64,000 nt of DNA, from contig LJCW01000325.1 of assembly GCA_001298555.1 (NCBI GenBank), positions 1 through 64,000 of the forward strand. The letters are read 5' to 3'. The position numbers and the translations under genes are program-made. The DNA is from Actinobacteria bacterium OV450. GTDB taxonomy: Bacteria > Actinomycetota > Actinomycetes > Streptomycetales > Streptomycetaceae. The notes under the pieces were generated by a model that saw nothing but the letters and a program-made list of their open reading frames with translations, had not been told where the DNA came from and made no database searches. Shown one piece after another: positions 16,149 through 26,029 of the stretch (its first letter is position 1; every line of letters starts with the position of its first letter).

Positions 16149-16177
16149 TTGACGCATCGCGATCGGTCAGCGATAGT
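16149..16177 (+). promoter_or_regulatory. Promoter of the PadR gene
   Basis: TTGACG (16149-16154) and GATAGT (16172-16177) are 17 bases apart, close to consensus. Palindromes overlap the -35 flank and spacer, so repression by the downstream PadR protein is likely. Confidence 0.65.
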
Positions 16178-16230
16178 TGAGACATCGCAGGAGCGATGAC
16201 AGGGAAACGAAAGACGGAAGGAGCGCAGTC

Positions 16231-16851
16231 ATGCGTTCACACGGACAGCACGGTCACGACCACGGACACGAGCACGGGCGGGGCCACGGGCACTGCGGGC
16301 CCGATCGTCGGGAGGAGTTCAGGGGCCTGCGCGCCGCCTTCGGGCCGTTCGGGCCGCCCTTCGGCGGCGGGCCCTTCGGTGGGCGGGGCGGGCGCGGCGG
16401 CCCGCGCGGCCGGGCGCGGCGCGGAGATGTGCGCGCCTCGATCCTGGCACTGCTGGGAGACCGTCCGATGCACGGCTACGAGATGATCCAGGAGATCGGC
16501 GAGCGCAGCGGCGGAGCCTGGAAGCCCAGCCCGGGGTCGGTCTACCCGACCCTCCAGCTGTTGGAGGACGAGGGGCTCATCACGAGCCAGAGCGAGGGCG
16601 GCAAGAAGCTGTTCACGCTCACCGACGCCGGCCGCACCGCGGCCGAATCGGGCCCCGAGGCCCCCTGGGCCGACGCGGGGCGCGGATTCGACTTCGAGGC
16701 CCTGCACGAGGTCCGGGCGGCCGGTATGAGCCTGTTCGAGGCCTTCGGCCAGGTCTACAAGACCGGCTCGGCCGAACAGCGCGAGAAGGCCCTCGCGGTC
16801 ATCAACGACGCCCGCAAGAAGCTCTATCTGATCCTGGCCGACGAGCACTGA
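16231..16851 (+). CDS. PadR-family regulator with His-rich N-terminus
   Basis: The product is 206 residues from the ATG at 16231, which follows GGAAGGAG by seven bases. Residues ~1-30 are strongly histidine-rich (HGQHGHDHGHEHGRGHGH), then comes a Gly/Phe/Arg linker (~35-75). The PadR winged helix starts near 75, with VRASILALLGDRPMHGYEMIQEI and PSPGSVYPTLQLLEDEGLI. A C-terminal helix for dimerisation follows. PadR proteins repress exporter or stress genes and are released by small ligands. The histidine cluster could bind Ni, Zn or Co, which would make this a metal-responsive repressor; that is inferred. The promoter carries palindromes consistent with autoregulation. Confidence 0.88.
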   Translation: MRSHGQHGHDHGHEHGRGHGHCGPDRREEFRGLRAAFGPFGPPFGGGPFGGRGGRGGPRGRARRGDVRASILALLGDRPMHGYEMIQEIGERSGGAWKPSPGSVYPTLQLLEDEGLITSQSEGGKKLFTLTDAGRTAAESGPEAPWADAGRGFDFEALHEVRAAGMSLFEAFGQVYKTGSAEQREKALAVINDARKKLYLILADEH

Positions 16852-16870
16852 GCCGGCCGGCGCGACGAAC

Positions 16871-16904
16871 GGCGCGCCCCGCGGGTCCTCCCGCGGGGCG
16901 CGCC
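16871..16904. terminator. Bidirectional terminator between PadR and SRPBCC genes
   Basis: Perfect 14-base GC arms (16871-16884 and 16891-16904) enclose GTCCTC. It lies between two convergent genes and can stop transcription from both sides. Confidence 0.8.
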
Positions 16905-16938
16905 GCCGCGTTCCCGGACCCGCCGCCGGGGGAGGGGG

Positions 16939-17367
16939 TCAGGCGACCAGACCGGCGAGCTTGCGGAGCGACTCGTTCAGGGCGGCGGTGGCCGAGTCCT
17001 TGAGCTTGCCCGCCATCAGGGAGACGGCCGCCCCGTTGAACTCCCCGTCGATGCGGACCGTGGTGGCGCCGCCGTCCGGGACCAGCGTGTACCGGGTCAG
17101 GATGGCCACGCCCATCGGGCCCTTGCCGGTGATCGCGAAGACGCGCTCGTCCTCCAGCTCGGAGATGGTCCACGCGACCTCGGCCGGGAAGCCCATCATC
17201 TTCATGTTCTCCTCGAAGGTCGTCCCGACCGCGAGGGTCCCGGGGCCGCCCTTGGGGAAATTCGTGTGGGTCATGCTCCACTCCCCGTACGCCGCCCAGT
17301 CCGTCAGCTGGGCCCAGACCTTCGCGGCGGACGCCTCGATCCGTGATTCCGCGGTGACTTCGGCCAT
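16939..17367 (-). CDS. SRPBCC family protein
   Basis: The product is 142 residues, starting at the ATG complementary to 17365-17367 with AAGGGG about ten bases upstream. It has the START/Bet v1-like fold typical of polyketide cyclase-like proteins: VTAESRIEASAAKVWAQLTDW at the start, then WTISELEDERVFAIT and TRYTLVPDGGATTV, and a C-terminal amphipathic helix. Such proteins bind hydrophobic ligands in a central cavity. No ligand can be named. It stands alone, convergent with padR and divergent from an EamA gene. The frame continues far upstream of the ATG as an antisense shadow of that EamA gene. Confidence 0.85.
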   Translation of the reverse strand: MAEVTAESRIEASAAKVWAQLTDWAAYGEWSMTHTNFPKGGPGTLAVGTTFEENMKMMGFPAEVAWTISELEDERVFAITGKGPMGVAILTRYTLVPDGGATTVRIDGEFNGAAVSLMAGKLKDSATAALNESLRKLAGLVA

Positions 17368-17503
17368 GCGACCACCCCTTCTCGTCGGGTACGTGCGGCG
17401 GAACGTAGCCCCGGCGGGCGGAACATTCAATACTGACGACCTGTCAGAAACGGTCGGCGCGGTCATGCCGGGTCTCGGATCCGTCTCAACAGGTGTCACG
17501 CCT

Positions 17504-17532
17504 GTGACGGTGCTGACCGGCCCTGCCATGAT
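17504..17532 (+). promoter_or_regulatory. Promoter of the first EamA gene (leaderless)
   Basis: GTGACG (17504-17509) and CATGAT (17527-17532) are 17 bases apart. The ATG follows the -10 by six bases, so transcription probably starts at or next to the start codon. An ACAGG...CCTGT dyad overlaps the -35 region. Confidence 0.45.
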
Positions 17533-17538
17533 GGCCCG

Positions 17539-18510
17539 ATGCAAGCGACAGGGAAAAACGCCGGACTGGGCCTCGCCCTCGTCTCGGCGTTCGCGTTCGG
17601 CGGTTCGGGAGTGGCGGCGAAGCCGCTGATCGAGGCGGGTCTGGACCCGCTGCACATGGTCTGGCTCCGGGTGGCCGGGGCGGCTCTGGTGCTCTCCCCG
17701 CTGGCCTGGCGCCACCGCGGTCTCGTGCTGCGCAAACCCCTGCTGCTCGCCGGCTTCGGCCTCGTGGCCGTCGCGGGCGTGCAGGCCTTCTACTTCGCCT
17801 CCCTGTCCAGGATCCCGGTCGGCGTGGCCCTGCTGCTGGAGTACCTCGGCCCCGCGCTGCTGCTCGGCTGGATCCGCTTCGTACAGCGCAAGCCGGTGAC
17901 CCGGGCCGCCGCGGCCGGCGCCGCCGTCGCCGTCGTCGGGCTGGCCTGCGTGGTCGAGATCTGGTCCGGGCTGAGCCTGGACCCCCTCGGCGTGCTGCTC
18001 GGCCTCGCCGCCGCCTGCTGCCAGGCCTTCTACTTCGTGTTCGCGGACCACGGCACCGACGGCGACGCCGGTGACGACGTTCCGGACCCGATCGGCGTGA
18101 TCGCGTACGGCATGCTCGTGGGGGCACTGGTGATGACGGTGATCGCCCGGCCCTGGAACATCGACTGGCAGGTGCTGGCGGGCCGTGCCGCGATGGGGGA
18201 CCTGAGGGTGCCCGCGTGGGTGCTGCTCGCCTGGGTGGTGCTGATCGCGACCGCCTTCGCGTACCTCACCGGTGTGGTCTCGGTGCGCAAGCTCTCGCCG
18301 CAGGTCGCCGGTGTCGTGGCCTGCCTGGAGGCGGTCGTGGCCACCGTGTTCGCCTGGATCCTGCTGGGAGAGCACCTCTCGACCCCGCAGATCGTCGGCG
18401 GTGCGCTGGTGCTGGGCGGGGCCCTCATCGCGCAGACCGCGCGGCCGACCCCGCCGGCGGCGGTGGATCCGGAACCTGCCGTTCTGGACCGGGAGACCAC
18501 GAAGGCCTAA
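17539..18510 (+). CDS. EamA/DMT-family transporter
   Basis: The product is 323 residues with ten hydrophobic segments in two five-helix repeats, as in the drug/metabolite exporter superfamily. It opens GLALVSAFAFGGSGVAAKPLIEAG, and the second repeat ends CLEAVVATVFAWILLGEHLSTPQIVGGALVLGGALI, the typical EamA signature. Members export amino acids and small metabolites; the substrate is unknown. The gene lacks a ribosome site and looks leaderless. A second EamA gene follows on the same strand after 164 bases with a terminator between, so the two are probably not an operon. Confidence 0.9.
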   Translation: MQATGKNAGLGLALVSAFAFGGSGVAAKPLIEAGLDPLHMVWLRVAGAALVLSPLAWRHRGLVLRKPLLLAGFGLVAVAGVQAFYFASLSRIPVGVALLLEYLGPALLLGWIRFVQRKPVTRAAAAGAAVAVVGLACVVEIWSGLSLDPLGVLLGLAAACCQAFYFVFADHGTDGDAGDDVPDPIGVIAYGMLVGALVMTVIARPWNIDWQVLAGRAAMGDLRVPAWVLLAWVVLIATAFAYLTGVVSVRKLSPQVAGVVACLEAVVATVFAWILLGEHLSTPQIVGGALVLGGALIAQTARPTPPAAVDPEPAVLDRETTKA

Positions 18511-18582
18511 GGTGGCGATCATGCATTCGACCGTGCTTCCGCCGCCGGCCGCGTAGCCGCGGGCAGCCGCCCCCAGTGACGA

Positions 18583-18614
18583 AGACCCGGCCCGGGCCGT
18601 ACCCGGGCGGGTCT
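18583..18614 (+). terminator. Terminator between two EamA genes
   Basis: Arms 18583-18596 and 18602-18614 pair (AGACCCG with CGGGTCT outside, CCCGGG with CCCGGG inside) with one bulged G and a five-base loop. It lies 73 bases after the first EamA stop. Confidence 0.65.
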
Positions 18615-18674
18615 GCGCTGCCCGCGAGGAGATGACCTTCCCCTTCCTCCTTCACGCATGCGCGGAGCACACTC

Positions 18675-20419
<1,745 letters not shown>

Positions 20420-20447
20420 AGTGCGCGCTCCGTTGTACTAGTGCATA

Positions 20448-21788
20448 ATGTTGTTTGTGCTAGGAGAATACCGGATCACAGGGCGTCGCGCATCGGACAT
20501 CGCGGCGAGTGTCGAGGCGGGCGTCGGATCGGGCGCACTCGCACCGGGAGCGCCGCTGCCCCCGATGCGCGAGCTCGCGGGCGTGCTCGGGGTGAACCCG
20601 AACACCGTGGCCGCCGCGTACCGGACGCTGCGCGAGCGCGGGGTCATCGAGACCGACGGGCGGCGCGGCAGCCGGGTGCGCGGCCGGCCCGCGAGCGCGC
20701 CGCGCGACGAACTGCGGATGGCGGTGCCGCCCGGGACGCGTGACGCCGCGTCGGGGAACCCGGACGTCCGGCTGCTGCCCGCGCTGGACGGGGCCCTGGC
20801 GCAGGCCGCCCGGCGGTACGCGCAGGCTCCGACGCTGTACGGGGACGATCCGGTGGTGCCGGAGCTGGAGCGGCTGGCCCGGGCCGACCTCGATGCGGAC
20901 GGGGTGCCCGCCGGGCCGGTGGGGGTGACCTCGGGTGCGCTCGACGGGATCGAGCGCGTCCTGGTGGCCCACCTGCGGCCGGGGGACTCGGTGGCGGTCG
21001 AGGACCCGGGGTGGGGGAGCGTGCTCGACCTCGCCGCGGCGCTGGGGCTGCGGGTGGTGCCGGTGGCGGTGGACGACGACGGCCCGGTCGCCACGGCGGT
21101 GGAGCGGGTGCTCGCGGAGGGCGCGCGAGCCCTGCTGGTGACCTCCCGGGCGCAGAACCCGACCGGGGCGGCCGTGAGCGGCGACCGGGCCGCGCAGCTG
21201 CGCGACGTCCTGGCCCGGTACCCGGAGGTGCTGGTGGTCGACGACGACCACGGGCACGGCATCGTTGACCTGCCGCTGCACCCGCTCGGCGGGGTGACCC
21301 GGCACTGGGCGCTGGTGCGGTCCACCGCCAAGGCGTACGGGCCGGACCTGCGGCTCGCGGTGCTGACCGGCGACCCCGTGACCCTGGACCGGGTGCGCGG
21401 GCGGCAGCGGCTGGGCCCGGGATGGGTGAGCCGGCTGCTCCAGTACGCGGCGGTCGAACTGTGGAGCTCCGGCGCGGTGGACCGTGCGGCGGTCGCGCGC
21501 TCCTACGGGGAGCGGCGGGACGGCCTGGTCGCGGCGCTGCGGGAGCGGGGGGTGGCGGCACACGGCCGCAGCGGGATGAACGTGTGGGTGCCGGTCGCCG
21601 ACGAGACGGGCGCGGTGACGAGGCTCCTGTCCGCGGGCTGGGCGGTGGCCCCGGGCGGCTGGTTCCGGGTGGAGTCGGGGCCGGGCGTGCGGATCACCGT
21701 GTCGGGCCTGGAAGGGGCCGAGGTGCCGGGACTCGCGGCGGCGGTGGCCGCAGCGGTGCGGCCCGCCACGAGCGGCCGCTTCGACTGA
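20448..21788 (+). CDS. MocR-family (GntR plus aminotransferase) regulator
   Basis: The product is 446 residues. A GntR-type winged helix (residues ~5-80) has PPMRELAGVLGVNPNTVAAAYRTLRERGVIE. An aminotransferase class I-like domain fills ~100-440, with the PLP-binding lysine predicted at K295 in STAKAYGPDLR. MocR proteins such as PdxR and GabR use PLP, or a PLP-amino acid adduct, as effector. The target is most likely the divergent split-barrel gene. The 28-base spacer holds ACTAGT and repeated GTNCTAG elements next to the start codon, consistent with a compact operator. Confidence 0.9.
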   Translation: MLFVLGEYRITGRRASDIAASVEAGVGSGALAPGAPLPPMRELAGVLGVNPNTVAAAYRTLRERGVIETDGRRGSRVRGRPASAPRDELRMAVPPGTRDAASGNPDVRLLPALDGALAQAARRYAQAPTLYGDDPVVPELERLARADLDADGVPAGPVGVTSGALDGIERVLVAHLRPGDSVAVEDPGWGSVLDLAAALGLRVVPVAVDDDGPVATAVERVLAEGARALLVTSRAQNPTGAAVSGDRAAQLRDVLARYPEVLVVDDDHGHGIVDLPLHPLGGVTRHWALVRSTAKAYGPDLRLAVLTGDPVTLDRVRGRQRLGPGWVSRLLQYAAVELWSSGAVDRAAVARSYGERRDGLVAALRERGVAAHGRSGMNVWVPVADETGAVTRLLSAGWAVAPGGWFRVESGPGVRITVSGLEGAEVPGLAAAVAAAVRPATSGRFD

Positions 21789-21919
21789 CGCGGCGCCCGG
21801 CCCGGACGCCGTGGAACGCCGCCGAGGTGCATGCAGAACTCGGGGGCACGCCGTGTTGCTGACGAAAACGCACGTATGAGCGAAGTTAGGCTGTTCGGGA
21901 ACAACTCATGGGGGACTGC

Positions 21920-22243
21920 GTGGACATCGACATCAAGACGTATTACGTGCGGCAAGGCGCGGGAGGCGCCGATGCGGCGGCCGAGAAGGCGCTGGAGAAC
22001 CTCCGCAAGTCCCTGGATTCGAGCGGCACGGCAGCCGACGGGCACCACGGCTGGGCCTCCGCCGCGGCGTTGAAGCGGTGTGCGACCGCCTGGGAGGACC
22101 ACATGGTCGACCTGGGGAAGCAGATGAACACCATGGCCGACAACCTCCACACCACGGCCAACGCCTACGACACCACGGACGCCCAGGCGAAGGACGCCTT
22201 CAACAGGCTTCAGCACGGCCTCACCGACTTCGGGGGGAACTGA
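21920..22243 (+). CDS. WXG100-like small helical protein
   Basis: The product is 107 residues from the GTG at 21920, preceded by GGGGGA at six bases; an ATG at 21908 in frame would add four residues but has no ribosome site. The sequence is predominantly helical with a central Gly-Trp turn (HHGWASAAALKRCATAWEDHM), a layout shared with WXG100/ESAT-6-like type VII secretion substrates, and ends NAYDTTDAQAKDAF. It lies three bases upstream of a larger gene with a similar helical N-terminus plus an amidase domain. A partner or chaperone role for that effector is inferred. Confidence 0.7.
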   Translation: MDIDIKTYYVRQGAGGADAAAEKALENLRKSLDSSGTAADGHHGWASAAALKRCATAWEDHMVDLGKQMNTMADNLHTTANAYDTTDAQAKDAFNRLQHGLTDFGGN

Positions 22244-22246
22244 CCC

Positions 22247-23543
22247 GTGGTCGCCTATCACGACCTGTACGACTGCCGCGTGGACCAGTGGCAGAAGGCC
22301 GCGGACGACTGGGTCGACCTCGCCCGGCGCTCCTCGTCCGCATGCGAGGACATCCGCGCGCAGGGCAAGAAGCCGCTCGACGACCACTGGGCGGACGCCA
22401 CCGGCAAGCAGGCCGGCAAACGCCTGGAGGACCTCGCCGACCGCCTCGAATCCGGCGGCGACATCATGAAGGGCGTGGCCATGGTCCTCGACGCCCTGGC
22501 CCATTCCATGGGTTTCGCCCAGCGCACGCTCTTCCACGCGGCCGAGCTGGCGCGCGAGTACGGGCTGAGCATCCAGGACGGCCGCGCGGTGGGCGCGTAC
22601 ACGGGTGCCGCGCCCGTCGGCCCGAACGTGCCGCAGACCGTGCGCGACGCCTACACCAAGGAACTGGGCGACATCGCGACGGTCAACGCGCTGATAGACG
22701 AAGCACTGCGCGAGGCCGCCCAGGCGGACGCGAAGGCCTCCGCGGAGCTGGACAAGCTGGCGAAGACCGTCAACGTCGCCGATACCTCGCAGGCGCACAA
22801 CGAGATCCTGGTCGAGGCGTCCCACGTCGAATTCGAGATGCTCCGGGCGGACATCCCGGTCGGGGAGGACCCGCACCTCCAGCGCGCCTGGTGGGACGGC
22901 CTGACCCCGCAGCAGCAGAAGGACCTCATGCGGGCCGACCCGGTGACCCTCGCCGACCTCAAGGGCCTGCCCCCCCGAGGTCGGCCGCGAACTCCGCGGC
23001 CCCGACGGCAAGATCGAACGGGTCGAGATGGTGCGGTACGCACTCGACCACTGGGACAAGAAGGACGACCTCGATTTCAAGAACAACTGCGCCAATTTCA
23101 CATCGTCGGCCCTGGAGGCTGGCGGGATGCAGAAGAAGTTCGACTTCTGGCTGGGCCCCGGCGGGGACAACACCTGGGGGCGGGAGAGCGGTGTGGGGGT
23201 GGACAGGATCGACCGCCGGGTCTACCACTCTCGCTCGTGGGGTCTGGCCAAAGACCTGCACGGCTTCCTCCTGCACAACGGCGGTGAGGAGGTCACGCGA
23301 GCGGATGCGCGCCCCGGCGACGTGATCTTCTACGAGCAGGTCGCTCCCGACCCGGCCGAACCCCAGGGCGAGATCTACCACGCTGCCGTGGTCACCTCGG
23401 TGACCCCCGACGGTGACATCAAACTGACCCAGCACACCAGCTCGTTCGAGAACGTGAGCCTGGACAGCAGGGAACACGTCGCCACCAGGAACCACGGCGA
23501 GCAGCGCATCCACATCGTCCGACCGCACCCGAATTGGTACTGA
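22247..23543 (+). pseudogene. WXG-like/amidase (Amidase_6) effector, frameshifted
   Basis: Reading starts at the GTG at 22247, three bases after the upstream stop. Residues 1 to ~240 form a helical N-terminal domain (VDQWQKAADDWVDLARRSS, DHWADATGKQAGKRLEDLA) like type VII targets. At a run of seven C (22970-22976) the frame is lost. Removing one C restores LPPEVGRELRG and joins the second frame, which encodes an Amidase_6-type domain with DFKNNCANFTSSALEAGG (Cys codon at 23088-23090), a DARPGDVIFYEQV strand and a YHAAVVTSV histidine. The intact product would be about 431 residues. It could be a secreted peptidoglycan or peptide amidase. Whether the shift is a sequencing error, a phase switch or true inactivation is undecided. 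Confidence 0.75.
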
Positions 23544-23977
23544 TGGATATTTCTTCCGCCGTCGCCTCGCCTGCCGCCCCGCACGGCCGCACTGTCACAC
23601 CCGGCATGGTGATCACGGCACTGCTCGTTCCCGTCGTGGCTGTGCTCGGCGTGCTCTCCTCCCTGCACGTGGAGGACATCGACATGGCCTGGGTACACCG
23701 GCAGCAGGCGGCCTGCCGGCTCATGCCCTTCCCGAAGGTGGAGTACGTCTTCGCGTGGGCGGGACCGGTCCTCGGGCTGTCGGCCATGGTCGTCTGCCTG
23801 CTGCTCGCCCGGTGGATCCGGCGGCGCAGTGGGGTCCGGATATGGGACACCTGGCCGGGACTCCTGGCGTTCATCGTTGCCTTGCTGAACGTCGTGGCGA
23901 TCCTGCTGGAGCTGTTCATGCTGTGGACCACCCACACGCCCGACGGTTCGGGGCCGATCCTCGGCGACTGCGGTTAG
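23543..23977 (+). CDS. Small membrane protein, possible immunity or anchor partner
   Basis: The product is 144 residues from the ATG at 23543, which overlaps the preceding stop as TGATG, indicating translational coupling; a TTG nine bases earlier is an alternative. Three hydrophobic segments are visible (near VITALLVPVVAVLGVL, AWAGPVLGLSAMVVCLLLA and LLAFIVALLNVVAILLELFML). A loop between the first two carries VHRQQAACRLMPFPKVEY. I do not recognise a family. Its tight coupling to the amidase gene suggests an immunity or membrane partner function, which is inference only. Confidence 0.75.
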   Translation: MDISSAVASPAAPHGRTVTPGMVITALLVPVVAVLGVLSSLHVEDIDMAWVHRQQAACRLMPFPKVEYVFAWAGPVLGLSAMVVCLLLARWIRRRSGVRIWDTWPGLLAFIVALLNVVAILLELFMLWTTHTPDGSGPILGDCG

Positions 23978-23996
23978 GCGGGCGCGTCGCGCCGGC

Positions 23997-24935
23997 CTAG
24001 CGGCGGCGGGTCTGGGTCAGGGCCGCTCCGGCCAGGACGATCGCCGCGCCCACCGGGGTGTTCCAGTGGAGCTGTTCGCCCAGGAGGGCGACGCCCGCCG
24101 CGGTGGCGATGACCGGGATGAAATACGTGACCATCTGGGCCGTGGTCGGGCCGACCTCCGTCACCAGTCCGTACTGCATCTGGAGTGCCATCCCCGTGCC
24201 GAGGGCGCCGAGTGCGATCACCGACAGGGTCGGCCACAGCGGGAACGAGGCGGGGGCCGAGGTGAACGCGGCGCTGACCGCCAGCAGTTGCAGCGTGGAG
24301 AGCATCAGCTGGGCGCCGGTCAGCGCGACCGGCGAGCTCGGTACCGAGGCCAGCGTGCGCCGGACGTAGATCCAGCCGATCGGGTAGCAGAGCGAGGCGA
24401 GCAGGGCGAGCGCGGTGCCCTTCGCGTCGATCCCGGAGAAGCCCTGCCAGGCGCCCAGGACCGTCAGGACGCCGAGGAACCCCAGGCCCAGGCCGGCGAA
24501 ACGGCGCCGCGTCGGACGGTCCTCGGACAGGGCCACCATCGACAGCGCCATGCCCCACAGCGGCGAGGTGGCGTTGCAGATCCCGGCCAGGCTCGACGGG
24601 ATGCTGAGCTCGGCGTACGAGAACAGCGAGAAGGGGGCGGTGTTGAGCAGCAGCGCCGCCACGGCCAGGTGGGCCCAGGTACGGCGGCCCCGGGGGAGCG
24701 GCTCGCGGCGGACCAGGAGCACGGTCAGCAGCGCGAGCGCGCCGAACAGCACCCGGCCGAGGGCGACCTGGAAGGGGGCGTACGCCTGCGTGCCCACCTT
24801 GATCAGCAGGAAGCTGAAGCCCCAGACCACCGAGAGGATCGCGAAGCGGATGCGCCAGTCCACCCGGGCGGTGGCGGTGCGGGCGGGGGCGGCCGGCGGG
24901 GAGAGTGTGGGGCGAGGGGTGGTGGGTGCGCTCAT
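23997..24935 (-). CDS. EamA/DMT-family transporter
   Basis: The product is 312 residues from the ATG complementary to 24933-24935. Ten transmembrane segments in two EamA repeats are visible, with RIRFAILSVVWGFSFLLIKVGTQ near the start, FSYAELSIPSSLAGICNATSPLWG in repeat one, and TAQMVTYFIPVIATAAGVALLGE in repeat two. The substrate is unknown. It is divergent from a LysR regulator, and the 74-base spacer contains a large symmetric dyad, so the exporter is the probable LysR target. Confidence 0.9.
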   Translation of the reverse strand: MSAPTTPRPTLSPPAAPARTATARVDWRIRFAILSVVWGFSFLLIKVGTQAYAPFQVALGRVLFGALALLTVLLVRREPLPRGRRTWAHLAVAALLLNTAPFSLFSYAELSIPSSLAGICNATSPLWGMALSMVALSEDRPTRRRFAGLGLGFLGVLTVLGAWQGFSGIDAKGTALALLASLCYPIGWIYVRRTLASVPSSPVALTGAQLMLSTLQLLAVSAAFTSAPASFPLWPTLSVIALGALGTGMALQMQYGLVTEVGPTTAQMVTYFIPVIATAAGVALLGEQLHWNTPVGAAIVLAGAALTQTRRR

Positions 24936-24958
24936 GAGGTGTACTCTGCTCCGCTCAA

Positions 24959-24999
24959 CTACGTAGGACAAGCGAGATTTATTCGCTGTGACGACGTAG
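24959..24999. promoter_or_regulatory. 41-bp two-tier dyad between EamA and LysR genes
   Basis: Outer arms CTACGT (24959-24964) and ACGTAG (24994-24999) and inner arms AGCGA (24971-24975) and TCGCT (24983-24987) share the same centre at 24979. Such paired dyads suit a LysR tetramer. The outer right arm overlaps a TAGCAT -10 candidate for the lysR-type gene. Confidence 0.6.
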
Positions 25000-25009
25000 C
25001 ATTGCTTAC

Positions 25010-25912
25010 ATGTTGAACCTGGAGCGCCTGCGCACCCTCGATGCTCTCGCCCGCCACGGCTCGGTCAGCGGCGCGGCCGACGGGCTCCACGTCACCACCT
25101 CCGCCGTCTCCCAGCAGATGGCCAAGCTGGAGCGGGAGGTCGGCCAGCCGCTGCTGGCCAAGAACGGCCGCGGGGTCCGGCTCACCGACGCCGGGCGGCT
25201 GCTCGCCGACCACGCGGCCCGGATCATCTCCCAGGTGGAGCTCGCCCAGGCCGATGTGGAGGCCCGGCGGGGCTGCGCCGTGGGCGAGCTGCGGATCGGC
25301 GCCTTCCCGACCGCCATGCGCGGGCTGCTGCCCCAGGCGCTGACCGCCCTGCGCGCCGGCCACCCCGAACTGCGGCCCCTGGTGCGGGAGCGGGAGCCGG
25401 AGGAGAGCATGGCGGCGGTCGTCCGCGGCGACCTCGACCTGGCGCTGGCCATCGACTGGCACAACAAGCGGATGCCGGTGCCCGCCGAGCTCACGCGGAC
25501 GCACCTGCTCGACGACTCCTGCGACATCGCCGTTCCGGCCGGCCACCCGATGGCCGACCGCGACCGGGTCACCCTCGCCGAGTTCGCCGACGACGACTGG
25601 ATCTCCTGGAACGAGGGCCAGTTCTGCCACGAGTGGCTCGTGTACACCCTGCGCGGCACCGGCGTCGAGCCGCGCGTCGCGCACATCGCCGAGGAGCACC
25701 ACACCCAGTTGGCCTTCGTGGAGGCCGGACTCGGTGTGTGCGTGGCACCCCGGCTCGGCCGCGGTCCGGTGCCGGACGGGGTCCGGCTGCTGCCCGTGAG
25801 CGACTCCGTCCGGCGTCACGTGTACGTGGTGTGGCGGGCGGACGCCGACCGGCGGCCCTCGATCCGGGCCGCCGTCGACGCCCTCCGGGAGGCCGCCGCC
25901 GCGGTCCCGTAG
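25010..25912 (+). CDS. LysR-family transcriptional regulator
   Basis: The product is 300 residues. The N-terminal winged helix has NLERLRTLDALARHGSVSGAADGLHVTTSAVSQQMAKLEREVG, and the substrate-binding domain runs from ~90, with RIGAFPTAMRGLLPQAL and LVREREPEESMAAVVRGDLDLALAID. No ribosome site is present; TAGCAT ends seven bases before the ATG, so the mRNA is probably leaderless. It likely controls itself and the divergent EamA exporter through the shared dyad. The effector is unknown. Confidence 0.92.
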   Translation: MLNLERLRTLDALARHGSVSGAADGLHVTTSAVSQQMAKLEREVGQPLLAKNGRGVRLTDAGRLLADHAARIISQVELAQADVEARRGCAVGELRIGAFPTAMRGLLPQALTALRAGHPELRPLVREREPEESMAAVVRGDLDLALAIDWHNKRMPVPAELTRTHLLDDSCDIAVPAGHPMADRDRVTLAEFADDDWISWNEGQFCHEWLVYTLRGTGVEPRVAHIAEEHHTQLAFVEAGLGVCVAPRLGRGPVPDGVRLLPVSDSVRRHVYVVWRADADRRPSIRAAVDALREAAAAVP

Positions 25913-26029
25913 CGCCGCTGAGCCCGTGGCGCCGCGGTCCCGTGGCGCGCCACGATGCCGGGCGTCGTGACGCCGCGGGTGCCCGGGGGCGGGACGCCGA
26001 GGGTGCCGGGGCGTCAGTGCGTCGGCGCG

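Noticed and set aside
16939-18522. A 527-codon minus-strand frame extending the SRPBCC gene
   Set aside because: Only the last 142 codons match the SRPBCC fold. The rest is antisense to the EamA gene with no recognisable domains, and a good ATG with ribosome site marks the true start.
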